A stretch of 64,000 nucleotides of DNA, taken from contig JALQPE010002422.1 in NCBI GenBank assembly GCA_030407315.1, positions 204,778 through 268,777 on the forward strand, read 5' to 3'. The notes under the pieces are model-generated. The model ran no database searches, was not told the DNA's origin, and saw only the letters and a program-made list of their open reading frames with translations. Each line of letters begins with the position of its first letter. Position 1 is the stretch's first letter. Made by a program: the position numbers and the translations under genes. Origin of the DNA: Asparagopsis taxiformis (Eukaryota > Rhodophyta > Florideophyceae > Bonnemaisoniales > Bonnemaisoniaceae). Shown piece by piece: positions 20,793 through 31,363 of this stretch.

Positions 20793-21624
20793 GCGGCAGG
20801 GACTTCCGTCCTTTTCCGACCTAGGGAAGGGTGAGGAAGGAATTATGAAGTCAGGAAACAGGGTATAGGAATGGTATGGACGGCTGTAGGCGGCATTAGG
20901 TAACACATTGTGTTGTTTACACCCGGTTTGAGCTGGGTGTTGTGTCTAGTATGGTTGGAGGAGTTTACGAAATTTCTACCACGTGCTCGGAAATGGTTCA
21001 ATTTTCTCACGACAGAGATTCTGACTTTCGAAATTCAAACTCGTTAAAGTGGGCTGGAGTTGGTGTGAATACCTCCAGGACCTCTGGGAAGGATCTGGTA
21101 ACACATGTCCTGTGACTGCACGCGGTTATCCTCTCTGAAATCAACCATAGATTATCGGAGGGCAAAATCTACTCTTGGTGCCGTGTGGCACATTGACTAT
21201 ACAAAACCGTCTGTTTCCAGTTTTTATATACTTTACTCTCGAGTAGATAGGATTTCAGCTGTCCAAGTAAAGAATGGGCCATATAAATGTTTCATTTCAA
21301 CACAAGCATTGTGCAATTCAACCTCTTCCAGGTCCAAAAACTTGTCCAGAGTACACTTCCAGGCCATCGCCTAGGAGCGTACTCTGGACAATTTTTTGGA
21401 CTAAGTGCACTTTCAAGTGCATGCACTTGGAGGCATCCAGTCCAAATCTACGTCGTTCCGACAAAGTTGAATTTTGGCCATGGCCGAAATTCATCACATC
21501 TGCAGTTGTGAGAATCTGATGACCAAAAATCGATGCATTCTGCCAGCCCTAATGCGCAAGCCAGAAGCTTTACGGACAGATAAAACACCTTTCTGTACTC
21601 CCCAGAGCCACTCCAGCCCTTATA
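20793..21624. other. Arm DNA of X without genes
   Basis: Mirrored in Y at about 54065-54896. It has small inverted repeats, such as the 21380s-21430s where AAGTGCA recurs in both directions. No gene seen. Confidence 0.45.
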
Positions 21625-21693
21625 CACTACGGTGTTGAAAAGGGGGCCTCAGACAGTACGGTGAGACAGTGATTTTTACTGCCTCACTGTACA
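21625..21693 (+). repeat. Internal second CACTACGG terminus in X arm
   Basis: CACTACGGTGTTGAAAAGGGG followed by the same AGACAGT block as the outer left end, about 6.15 kb inside the element. Y has the same block inverted, ending at 54064. It is a relic of an older element end captured before X and Y separated. Confidence 0.75.
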
Positions 21694-21929
21694 ATGATCT
21701 CCAGGAAGTAGGATATTCTCTAAGCCTAGCACGGGAGAGAAAGATGGAAGCGTAGGCATGCAGAAGTATAGAGGCAATAGTATGTGTAGACTATGGCAGT
21801 GGTAGAAAAGTATTTCATGCACGAAAAGGACTGGTAGAGTGACACTAGAGAAGTGATGCTTAGCAGGAAGGGAGGTGGAGATGATGAAGGAGGACAACAG
21901 ACATGAGATCGAGGGTTGGGACCAACGGC

Positions 21930-22201
21930 TTACAGACGGAGCAGTTTACCAGGGATGTTTACAGCAAAGTCATCGTTACGATGGCTTTGCAGTAAGGATA
22001 CAATTCATTACAGTAGCCATGATTTGTTTACCCGGTAAAAAATTCTCCGGCCACTCTAAGAAAAAAATTCATTACAGTGGCCAAGAATTTTTTTACCGGG
22101 TAAACAAATCATGGCTACTGTAATGAATTGTTTTCTTACAGCAAAGCCATCGTAACGATGACTTTGCTGTAAGCATCCCTGGTAAACTGCCTCAGCTGTA
22201 A
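21930..22201. repeat. Nested palindromic repeat unit, X copy 2
   Basis: TTACAG at 21930 and CTGTAA ending at 22201, with 37-bp AAAGTCATCG palindromes near each end and GGCCA...ACCGGGTAAA inner segments. Confidence 0.75.
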
Positions 22202-22892
22202 GCGGCTGGGAGCTTAGTCCCTCCCTCACCTTGGGAAGGGTGAGCAAGGAATTGTGAAGCCGTAAAACATGGCAGAGGGATGGTTTGGACGGCTGTTAGC
22301 GGTGTTGGGGAGCACTCTGCGTCGTGCTAACCCAGTCTGGGCTGGGTGCCCTGCCTGGTACGGCGGGAGGAGTGCACAAAATTTCAAACACAATTTCCTC
22401 AAGAGTGAAATTCTGATTGTCGAAACTCAACCTCCCTAAAATGAACTAGAGCTGGCATGAGCACCTCCACGACGTCTGGAAAGGTACTGACAGCACGTTT
22501 TCGGAGCATTGGCGCAGCTGTCTCTCTGAGATCAAGCATAGAGTATCCGTGGCCAGATTCTATTCCTGGTGCCGTGTGGCACAGTGACCACACCAAATCG
22601 CCCTTTTTAGCAGACTATAGATTTGAGTTCCTAGGAATCTAGCTGCCTTCAATACCAACATAGTTGGTAAGTAGGCTAGCCTAGGATTGTAGGAACATCA
22701 GGAAGGATGGGAGGGTAGGTATGCAACAACATGAAGGGGGTAGTATGAGTAGATAATGGCGGTGGTAGACAAGGATTGCACTCACCGAAGGGTCGGCTGG
22801 AGTGACACCAGAGTCGACACAGGAAGGAAGGTTGGGATAGGCTGGGATGAAGGAGGACAAGAGACATGAGAGAGAGGGTGAGGCCAGACCGC
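22202..22892. other. Arm DNA of X without genes
   Basis: Mirrored in Y at about 52861-53552. No gene found. Confidence 0.45.
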
Positions 22893-23237
22893 TTACAGCT
22901 GAGGCAGTTTACCAGGGATGCTTACAGCAAAGTCATCGTTACGATGACTTTGCTGTAAGAAAGGAAAAATTACAGCCGGCACGATTTTTTACCCGGTAAA
23001 AAAATTCTTGGTGATTTTTTACCCGGTAAAAATTCTTCGCCAACTGTAATGTTTCCATTTCTTACAGCAAAGTCATCGTTACGATGACTTTGCTGTAAGT
23101 AAACGTTTCATTACAGTAGCCACGATTTTTTACCCGGTAAAATCCTTCGCCCACTGTAATGTTTTCTTTTCTTACAGCAAAGTCATCGTAACGATGACTT
23201 TGCTGTAAGCATCCCTAGTGAATTGCCTCAGCTGTAA
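22893..23237. repeat. Nested palindromic repeat unit, X copy 3
   Basis: Contains three 37-bp AAAGTCATCG palindromes separated by TTACAG...ACCCGGTAAA...CTGTAA inner units. The corresponding Y unit (52490-52860) differs in internal make-up. Confidence 0.75.
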
Positions 23238-24050
23238 GCGGCTGGGAGCTTTGTCCCTCCCTCACCTTGGGAAGGGTGAGATAGGAATTGTGAAGTCGGG
23301 AACATTGTGGAAGGATGGTTTTGACGGCTTCGGGCGGCTTTCAAGAGCAATCTGTGTCTTGTTCACCCGGTCTGAGCTAACTAAAAAGTTCAGTATTGCG
23401 AGAGGAGCACGCAAAATTTCAACCACGATTTTCTCATGACAGAGATTCTGGCGGTCGAAATTCAAACTCGCTGAAATGGACTAGAGTTGGTGTGAACACC
23501 TCTAGGACCTCTGGAAAGGTACTGCCTGCACATTTTCCGAGGCTACAAGAGGCTGTTCTCTCCAATATCAAGCATAGATTATCGATGCGCAAAATCTACT
23601 CCTGGTACTGTGTAGCACATTGACTATACAAAACTGTCCGTTTACCGTTATAATACACCCTACTTTCAAGTAGGTAGGAATCTAGATATTCACTTTACAT
23701 CGATGATTATGAAGCAGGTTAGGCTAGGACAGGAGGGTAGGCATGGAGTGAAATGAAGGCAGTGGTATGAGTAAACTATGGCAGTGGAAGACAGGTATTT
23801 AATTCACAAGAGGGGCGTGTGAAGTGACACCAGAGGCACGGTGTGTCACAGGAAGGGAGATTGGGATGATAAAGGAGGAGTAGAGACTTGAGAGATGGGT
23901 TGTTGAGGAATGATTCTAGCTCCAGTACATAACTACATTGCTCCTCTATAGGCTACGGCAATCGACTCCAGCAGTCCAAGAAAAAATGGACTATACGAAT
24001 GTTTCATTTCAATATCAGAATTGTGCAGTTGAGCCTCTTCAAGGTCCGAA
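23238..24050. other. Arm DNA of X without genes
   Basis: Mirrored in Y at about 51660-52489. No gene found. Confidence 0.45.
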
Positions 24051-24800
24051 AGCTTTCCCAGAGTACGCTTCCAGGCTACTTGAAGGCATCCAGACCACTT
24101 GCACATCGTTCCGACAAATTTCAATTTTGGCCATCACATCTCCAGTAGTGAGAATCTGGTGACCAAAAATTGATACATTCTGGCATCCCTACCACGCAAG
24201 CCAGAAGCTTTGTGTACAATTAGACCATGTCTCAGTGCTCCCTAGAGCCACTCCATCCCTTCTAGACCACTTCCACATCGTTTCGAAAAAGTTCAATTTT
24301 TGCCATCACATCTCCAGTTGTGGGAATCTGGTTGCCAAAAATCGATGCATTCTGTCAGCCCTAACGCGCAAGCCGGAAGCATTGCGAACGCATAGAACAC
24401 TTTTCCGCACTCCTCAGAGCCGCTCCATCCCTTCCAGACCAATTCCACATCGTTCCCACAAAGTTCAATTTTGGCCATCATATCTCCAGTTGTGAGAGTC
24501 TGATGGTCAGAAATCGATGCATTCTGTCAGCCCTAACGCATAATCCAGCAGCTTTACGAACGCATAGAACACTTTTCCGTACTCCCTAGAGCCACTCCAA
24601 CCCTTACAGACCACTTGCACATCATTCGGACAAAGTTCAATTTTGGCCATCACATCTCCAGTTGTGAGAATCTGGTGACCGAAAATCGATGAATTCTACC
24701 AGCCCTACCACGCAAGCCAGAAGCTTTGAGTGCAATTAAAACACGTTTTAGTGCTTCCTAGAACCACCCCAACCCTTCCAGACCACTTTGCAGCCTTTTT
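24051..24800. repeat. Tandem repeat of about 172 bp, four degenerate units
   Basis: A marker ATCTCCAG recurs at about 24138, 24310, 24482 and 24654, with conserved AAAATCGATGCATTCT and AGCCCTAAC segments between. It is mirrored in Y at about 50990-51660. Confidence 0.7.
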
Positions 24801-24863
24801 CGCGGGGTCCGAAATCGTCTCCTTCTTCTTCCCGAGTGAGAAACATCAGTCCCTCTCGAATGC

Positions 24864-25105
24864 TTACAGAGAGGTTGGTTTACTATGGTTTCTTACAGCA
24901 AAGTCATCGTTAAGATGACTTTGCTGTAATGTTTTGTTTTCTTACAGCAAAGTCATCGTAACGATGACTTTGCTGTAATGTTTTGTTTTCTTACAGCAAA
25001 GTCATCGTAACGATGACTTTGCTGTAATGTTTTGTTTTCTTACAGCAAAGTCATCGTAACGATGACTTTGCTGTAAGCAACCTGGGTAAACTGCCTTTGC
25101 TGTAA
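24864..25105. repeat. Nested palindromic unit with 49-bp hairpin array, X copy 4
   Basis: Four 37-bp palindromes start at 24893, 24942, 24991 and 25040, an exact 49-bp period, each followed by a 12-bp TGTTTTGTTTTC-like spacer. The first has one arm change. The mirror in Y is 50639-50870. Confidence 0.85.
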
Positions 25106-25304
25106 GAAAACTGAATAGCAGTTCCGACAGCTTGTCCTGAAGAGGCAAATCCGCCTTAACGATGACTTTGCTGTAAGAAAACAGAGAACTCTGTACAGTT
25201 TTGACAGCTTGTCCTGAAGAAAAAAATCCGCCTTAACGATGACTTTGCTGTAAGAAAACAGAGTAATTACAGTTCTGACAGCTTGTCCTGAAAACCCGTC
25301 CTCC
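25106..25304. other. Inner boundary of the arm shared by X and Y
   Basis: Three partial repeats of a GACAGCTTGTCCTGAA segment end at CCGTCCTCCCGC (about 25304). Homology with Y (inverted, starting about 50572) stops here, which marks the start of X-specific cargo. Confidence 0.6.
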
Positions 25305-25563
25305 CGCCCAAGTTTATTCTTCCTACCCTAGAGCTCTACTGACGTTCCCAGTCGCAAGTATCGTACCACTTGAACACTATCACACAGCTAGAATTGTCAC
25401 CTGTCCCTCATGGCGACCAGCGCCGAGCGAAGAGCGAAACAAGGGCCACAAGCACAGTCGCAAAAGTTCCATTCTCTCCACTGATCTCCCATATGACGAT
25501 TCTACATAGGCGACAGTTTCACTCGATGCAGTCTTCGCAAGCTGCGTCTCTATCGTCTGAGAA

Positions 25564-26406
25564 ATGTCGCATCTACGCATCGCATCTGTAGCCATCCTAC
25601 TTGCGACAGCATTCTCACACGGTCTGCTGTCCGATCCGCCACAACGCGGGCTCCTCTCCGGCAGCGAACTATCGCCCTCAATATACTTTCATTCGGCGCC
25701 GCGTGATCGCTATGCGCATTTTCCTACTGGACTGAAAAGCACCGTTCGAGGTGCCGGATCGCGCTCTCAGGAAGTTGCGGGCGCACATAATTGGACGCTA
25801 TTCGATCCCATGGCGCAGAGCGATACATGGCGCTCCGGTGTGTGTGGTGACGAGAAGGGGGGCCCGCAGCAGCATCTTCGTGGTGGTAGGTTTTATTATC
25901 GTGGCAGGATTTCGCGCAAGTACACCAAGGGCCGAGTTATTGAAGTCTCGACTGTTGTCATCGCCAATCATGGTGGATTCATGCAGTTACACTTATGTGA
26001 TGTGTCCAAGTGCAACGGCGAGATCTCAAAACAGTGTTTCAAACGTGGTACATGTCATGAACTGAAGCGTGCTAAATCTGTCTGCGATTATGGTGCGGAG
26101 CGGTGTGGTCCGATTGATGAAAAGCATCCTGGGAGATGGTATTTACCGTGTAAGATTGGGAACGGGCTGGAGAGATTTGGGGGAGCCACGATGAGATATC
26201 GTCTACAGAAAGGTGTTAAAAGCCGACATTGCGTGTTACACTGGTACTGGGCTAGTGCTCATCAGTGTAGTGCACCGGGGCTGTCGGAGTATTTTGAGAG
26301 GATGGAAGGTGCTTGGGGCAAATGTAGGGGCCCCTACAGATACTGGTATCTCAAGAAAACCATGTGGTGGGGAGGTGTTTCCGCAGGAGTTTCATCAGTG
26401 CTCTGA
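25564..26406 (+). CDS. Secreted AA15-like lytic polysaccharide monooxygenase (cargo of X)
   Basis: The 280 residues start at an ATG. A signal peptide covers about residues 1-18, so the mature protein begins with His (AFS|HGLLSDPPQR). An N-terminal His followed by a PP.R segment is the copper-binding start of AA15 and related LPMOs. Further matches are WRSGVCGD, GGRFYYRGRI...Y..GRVIEV, and VIANHGGFMQLHLC, whose His would be the second ligand of the histidine brace. Paired cysteines and HCVLHWYWAS near the C-terminus also fit. LPMOs oxidatively cleave chitin or cellulose outside the cell. The ORF is intact. It is X-specific cargo about 260 bp inside the shared arm. The C-terminal Tyr/Phe ligand is not certain, and the substrate cannot be told. 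Confidence 0.75.
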   Translation: MSHLRIASVAILLATAFSHGLLSDPPQRGLLSGSELSPSIYFHSAPRDRYAHFPTGLKSTVRGAGSRSQEVAGAHNWTLFDPMAQSDTWRSGVCGDEKGGPQQHLRGGRFYYRGRISRKYTKGRVIEVSTVVIANHGGFMQLHLCDVSKCNGEISKQCFKRGTCHELKRAKSVCDYGAERCGPIDEKHPGRWYLPCKIGNGLERFGGATMRYRLQKGVKSRHCVLHWYWASAHQCSAPGLSEYFERMEGAWGKCRGPYRYWYLKKTMWWGGVSAGVSSVL

Positions 26407-27136
26407 TGTGAGAATTGTTGAAAAGAAGCGTCTGAAGAGAGATTGATTACGAATTAGAATTGGGACAAGTTGATTCAAACACTGCCTTGAGGCAGTTTGA
26501 GAAATTCGATAGTGCACTTCTCTAGCGATAGATACAGTGGCTGAAACTGTAATAGTTTGTCGATCAGGGATGCGATGGCAGCACGCTGAACGGCGACAGT
26601 GCCAGAGACCCAGATCAACATCCTTGTAAAAGTTTTCTGACTGCTTCCACCAGCCAAGTTTGGTAGTTGGCCTAAACAGCAAGCACCAATTCAGCGCATT
26701 TCTGTTGCTCGGCATCTAATGAAAAGGTTGAAAACGCTCTATATCTCAAACGGCATCACATCGTGCACTGCCCAACGGCCAGAATCTCCTGACTTATCCT
26801 TCCACCGCATAAACTAAACAACAACGCAATGGTCGGCATCAACCCCGCTTGTCGCAAATCAACACGATCGGCATTCCAGCACATTGGGTCGAACCATAAC
26901 ACAACAGTGTTAGCCGAGACACTGCGCATGGCCGTGATCGATAAACCACCGATACCAAGCTCATAATGCCCGAATCCTCCACTCGGCAGCATCACTGGTG
27001 ATTTCCCGTTGTTTCCGCCATGCCTGTCGACCTTCACCCTCCATGCCACGCATTCGACCGGTGAAATAACCGCACCAGCCGGCCATCACGTGCACCATTC
27101 CACGACGACCCATCTAGATGGCAGCTGCGCAGCAGC
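26407..27136. other. Cargo spacer between LPMO and Sel1 gene
   Basis: Only short ORFs on the minus strand, none with recognisable sequence. No RNA gene seen. Confidence 0.5.
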
Positions 27137-28796
27137 ATGGCAGGGCTAAGTCTGCCGGAGATGGTCGAAGTGGGCATGACCGTGGAGGTACTGTGGCCGG
27201 TCGTGATCTGGGGCACGCGCAAGAAGGAAACCCCAACAAATTCTTGGTGGAAAGCGTGCGTGCTCGAGATTTGGTGCAATGGCATTGAAAATTGCGGGCG
27301 CATCGAGTACCATGAGAGCTTTGGTCATCCACGCACGATTTGCGTAGTTCGCTTTCTGGAAGGAAAACTCGTGGATTATGGCTCTCCGTCACGCGACGAC
27401 TCGGTACAAATGCCGTCTATGAACCTGAAATGGCGCATTGCAAACGCATCAAATCCGACGGAAGATGTTCAAATAGCTTCTGCGTCACGCAAAACGACAC
27501 GCGGTGCACGTCACACTGCAGCCGCTGAAAGCTCGCTGCTCGCACAAAAAATTGCAGCTATGAGTCGCCAGCTCGACGACGTCCAGAGCTTGCTGCGCGA
27601 ACACACGGATCAATGGGCGGTGATTGCCGATTGTGAATCATCTCGCGTTTCGACAGACGTCGCGCAGGTACCGCTCATGCGGAATTTGGCACAACTTTAT
27701 GAAAAAGGCTGCCAGCCGAACAGCGAAGAGGCAAGCGTAAGGTACAAACGCTGCGCATTGGCGGAAGATATCACGTCCGGACTTCAGCTGGGAAAAAAGT
27801 ATCGCGATGCGGATGGCAGCGAAAGAGACTATGAACAAGCAGTGGCGCTGTTTCGTCGCGCAGCAGCCTCGGGATCGCTGGAGGCCAAGGTTCATCTTGG
27901 AAACATGTATGAGAATGGACATGAAGTGCAACAGGACTTGAAAAGGGCGTACGCCCTTTTCAAGTCCTGCTGCAACGTTGCAATTGTATCGGGAGGCAGC
28001 GGATGGAGGACTAGCAGTCGGCAGAACGAATATTGCAATCATGTACGAGACGGGACACGGCGTGGAGATGGACGGGGCGCGTGCAGCACAGTTGTACGAA
28101 GAGGGAATTATGGGCGGCGATATCTCGGCAAAGAATGATCTTGGCGTCATGTTTGAGGAGGGATGCGGCGTGCAGAAGGACATTGCAGAAGATTTTCGAC
28201 TGTACAAGTCGGGATCTGATTACGGAGACGCAGATTGTATGAACAATCTCGCGACGCTGTACGACAATGGAAATGGTGAAGGGACTGATAAGAAGCGCGC
28301 TTTTGAGCTGTATGAGCGGTCAGCGCAGAGTGGGAATGCGTTTGCAATGTACAATTTAGCATGCATGCTGGAGAACGGCGAGGGCATTCGACGGGATTTG
28401 CGACGTGCGGTAACGCTGTATGAATCGGCGGCACGCAAGGGGAATGTCGCAAGTAAGACGTGTTTAGCAGAGATGTATACATCGATATATCGAGGCGGAA
28501 AGGGTATTGATGTGGATTTCGTATAAGCGAGAGTGCTTTATGAGGAGGCGGTCCAGAAGTTTGACGTGGACGCGATGTATAGTCTGGAAAAGATTTACGA
28601 AACTGGGCTGGGTGTCGCGGTGGACTTGAAGAGGGCTTGGCGATTGTACGTTGATGCGCACTTGCATGGTGCTATTGAGGGAACGTGTGGGATGGAGCGG
28701 TTGGATCAGATCAAGGATGGCGTTGAGGTGAAAGAGGAGCGCAAGATGGACGCCGCTGTAGTAGTAAGTAAGCGGAAACGCAGTGGACGTAGTTAG
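27137..28796 (+). pseudogene. Sel1-like repeat protein gene broken by a palindrome and a stop (cargo of X)
   Basis: The ATG at 27137 opens about 275 residues: an N-terminal region with VGMTVEVLWP and W/Y-rich strands that could be a Tudor- or Agenet-like fold, then the first Sel1 repeats (LAQLYEKG, HLGNMYENGHEVQQDLKRAYALF). At 27932-27969 the gene meets a perfect 38-bp palindrome, after which the Sel1 repeats continue in another frame (NIAIMYETGHGVEMD, NNLATLYDNGNGEG, YNLACMLENGEGIRRD). An in-frame TAA at 28524-28526 follows, then one more repeat to 28796. Sel1 repeats are TPR-like protein-binding helices. Restoring the frame needs removal of the inverted insertion, so the copy is probably dead. 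The partner is unknown. Confidence 0.75.
27932..27969. repeat. Perfect 38-bp palindrome inside the Sel1 gene
   Basis: The arms CAGGACTTGAAAAGGGCGT meet at 27950/27951 without a loop, and with one mismatch the symmetry extends to 27927-27974. The right half is an inverted copy of the coding left half and causes the frame change. Confidence 0.9.
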
Positions 28797-29430
28797 CAAC
28801 GTACCATCCATGATCAACACTGAAAATTGAGTTCAATTCTCCGAATTATTTCGTGTAGTCGCCAAAGTTTTGCTTTCATCCAAAATGTGGAAATACACGA
28901 ATTCATGTGTGCCTTTGACGAGTATTCCACGTCGCAGTACGACATCGGTTGGGCATGGCGCTGAAGAGCACAAATGTCCCGATGAACGCCATAGATTTCA
29001 GCTCTTTACGACGCGCTGCTTGTGTCATGGGTTACTCACTGCTGTTAACAGTACCACGTTCTGTTAACAGCACCTACGCCCAATTGGGCGTAGGTACTGC
29101 TATTGACCATCTGTGCTTGGAATGTATGGTAGGAAACACCAATTCAACGATGGGAACTGAGTTTGGACCTTTACCAAGACGGCATCCAAGCGGAGACATG
29201 TCCCGTCCGATTCCGGCATTTTTTTGAACAAAATAACATTGAGATCTAAGAAAACTAGAAACCAACCTCGCCCACCACATCATCCTGATCAACCCGTCGG
29301 AAGTCTATCTCGCCCTCATCACAATGCCGCTCAATACAGCATTTCTGCCAGCTACAGCTTGCATCTTTTGATCGAATAGAAACAGCACATTTGTGAAGAG
29401 GTTCAAACCAGCCCAGTCAACGCAGATCGT
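28797..29430. other. Cargo spacer with small palindromes
   Basis: No gene. It holds a perfect 24-bp palindrome (ACCTACGCCCAA and its inverse, 29072-29095), with CTGTTAACAG motifs just before it. Confidence 0.5.
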
Positions 29431-29980
29431 GTGCAATTTAGAAGTCGCGTCGGCACGCGACTATGCGCTCAGCCGACAGCATGCGCAACATCAGACGCTG
29501 GTGACAACAAGCAGGAAGAACGTGATCCGTACGTTCTGAACGAGAAGGAGCTTGCAATTGCTGGTGAATTTCCCCCTGAGATCCCCTGGCTGAACAAAGT
29601 GGTTTTGACGGGTCGGCTGGAACGCGACCCGGAATTGAAGCAAATGAGGCCAGATTTCAATGTATGCAAGTTCTCGATGGCGGTGGAGAATACGTGGGAT
29701 CCTGATTGGGGGCCTGATCAGGAGAGTAATAGTTGGTATGATGTGAAGCTCTGGGCCCAGAGCTCCACGTCATACCAACTATTCCTCTGGGTCTCCGGGT
29801 GACAGAGCTGCGTCGACAGCGAAGAAGGGGCTCCGAGTTGGTATTTCAGGCGGAATTGGTATCAATTCATGGACTAGTGCCGATGGTGAAACAAGGACCA
29901 ATATTGTAGTTACAGCTGAGTCGTTTGAAATTCTGCAGTCGCGGTCGGAGCCGTCCCCTGGCCTCTCCAATGGTTCTTAG
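29431..29980 (+). pseudogene. ssb: Single-stranded DNA-binding protein (SSB) gene broken by a palindrome (cargo of X)
   Basis: The N-terminal two thirds match the OB fold of bacterial/organelle SSB: NKVVLTGRLERDPELK, VCKFSMAVENTWD, SNSWYDVKLW. At 29755/29756 the sequence folds back on itself. After the fold-back the expected tail appears in another frame: LRVGISGGIGINSWTSADGETRTNIVVTAESFEIL, ending at a TAG at 29978-29980. No in-frame ATG precedes the OB fold; the frame enters through GTG at 29431, so the original start (perhaps an organelle transit peptide) is missing or spliced. The eukaryotic protein would coat single-stranded DNA in plastid or mitochondrion. As it stands the OB fold is interrupted. 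Confidence 0.75.
29723..29788. repeat. 66-bp palindrome with 3 mismatches inside the SSB gene
   Basis: It is centred on GGGCCC (29753-29758) with no loop. The left half is SSB coding sequence (NSWYDVKLW); the right half is its inverted copy, which destroys the frame. Confidence 0.85.
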
Positions 29981-30687
29981 CGCAGTAGAAGGGACGCGTA
30001 CCAACGCAATTACAACGAAAGCCGGGTAGAGCCTGATAACAAGCTAAATGACCTGCAATTCTAACTATTTTGTTCCAAGCCAAACCAAAATATAATAAAG
30101 CCTATGGAAACTGTCAACCAAGTTAGCTATAGCTAACTTGTTATAACAAAAGTGAATTGATAGAGACTGTTTAAACTTTAGTGTTGGACTCGCTCGTAAT
30201 ACAGCAGGTAAGCCTCGCTGTTCAGAACACCATTCCATAGTCTGTTACGCATTGTGATATTGAGTACAATTCCTTCACATTCTTTGGCAGCCGTGGATAT
30301 GTATAACACGCAGCGCGGGGAGAGAAGTGTCCTCAAGACGAGCTGCTGACATTCGAAAGTGGAATTGTGTCATTTGTAAACATATCAACGGTCAATGAAC
30401 CGTTTCTCTGGGCATCTACGAAAGCAGCACAGTGTAGTACTTATGCAAGGTATTTATTGTCTTTATTCTCATTGAAATCTTTACAATCGACAGAACTAAT
30501 ACATAAACTCCCCTAAATTAATCTAAGCCTCAAACTGTGGCTGGAACTGACAACGTGCAGCGGCTGTGATTCATTCAAAATGTTGGAAAGTTGATCCTAT
30601 CGTGTGAATGTGTGACACAAATCATCGTTCCCATCTGAGTGCGGTCTATCTGCTCTCCTCTAGAACTTATACTCCCTGGTACTAACT
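29981..30687. other. End of X cargo
   Basis: AT-rich, no convincing gene. A 22-bp palindrome CAAGTTAGCTA and inverse lies at about 30119-30140. Confidence 0.5.
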
Positions 30688-31205
30688 TCCCTGCATCCAA
30701 CTATCAGTAAAGCTCCCGCACAATTACTATAGTCGTATACTACACACCATTCCAATATTTTCTTCACACTAACACTATGCTCCTTATTTCCTCTCAAGTC
30801 CACTCCACCAGACAGTGTTGCGAACCAATGCACGGTACTACCCGCAGACAATACAATTTGCTATCTACACTACTGTCTACAGATTTCCCCAGACAGCGCA
30901 GTAATACAATACAATGCACTGCAGTGCAGTTTACTGTCTGAGGCATGCCTCAGACAGTAAAATGTACTGTCTGCACATACTGTCTGGCGGCAACACTTCC
31001 GGACAGTAAAATTTACTGTTCTGGACAGTAAATTTTACTGTTTCTGGTACTGTCCAGATTTCGTGCCAGTTTATTGCTGCAGCAGTATTCTGAAATTTCC
31101 AGACAGTAAATTTTACTGTCTCCGCGCACTGTCTTGGCCAGACAGTAATTTTTACTGTCTCAGACAGTAAATTTACTGTCTTTTTTCATTCCCAACACCG
31201 TAGTG
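30688..31205 (-). repeat. Right end of X, shared with the left end of Y
   Basis: Its reverse complement aligns with 45316-45703 from the terminus inward, after which homology stops. It is full of ACTGTCTG/TTTACTGT motifs; X has extra motif copies compared with Y. It ends with CAACACCGTAGTG at 31193-31205. Confidence 0.85.
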
Positions 31206-31286
31206 AATGCCCCACAGTATGGGGGCATGGAGCGGCGCCATGCAGCAACTGCTGATAACAGTTTTGGCGTAATGGAGGATGGTTGA
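31206..31286 (+). pseudogene. Coiled-coil protein gene, C-terminal tail after element X (part 2)
   Basis: The AA at 31206-31207 duplicates 15470-15471. Joined to part 1 after one AA is dropped, the frame continues ATC AAT GCC for about 26 more residues to a TGA at 31284-31286. This marks X as a clean insertion. Confidence 0.7.
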
Positions 31287-31363
31287 AATTAGTGCAGTAA
31301 ATGTGACGTTGACTAGAAGGCTTATCATGTAGTACATTATCAATAGAGTGCTGCGATTTAGAT

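Larger units (their letters stand above)
15472..31205 (+). mobile_element. Element X: giant CACTA-type transposon with cargo (15.7 kb)
   Basis: It begins CACTACGGTGTTG (15472-15484) and ends with the reverse complement CAACACCGTAGTG (31193-31205). It is flanked by AA on both sides (15470-15471; 31206-31207), a 2-bp target duplication. Both ends carry many ACTGTCTG-type subterminal motifs, as CACTA/EnSpm elements do. Structure: left arm 15472-25304 (shared with element Y), cargo 25305-30687 (LPMO, Sel1-repeat gene, SSB gene), right end 30688-31205 (shared with Y). I see no transposase inside. It interrupts the coiled-coil gene, whose frame is restored if X and one AA are removed. Confidence 0.8.

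Noticed and set aside
24893..25076. CRISPR-like array (regular 49-bp period)
   Set aside because: The repeats are palindromes with near-identical 12-bp spacers, in eukaryotic transposon DNA, with no cas genes.
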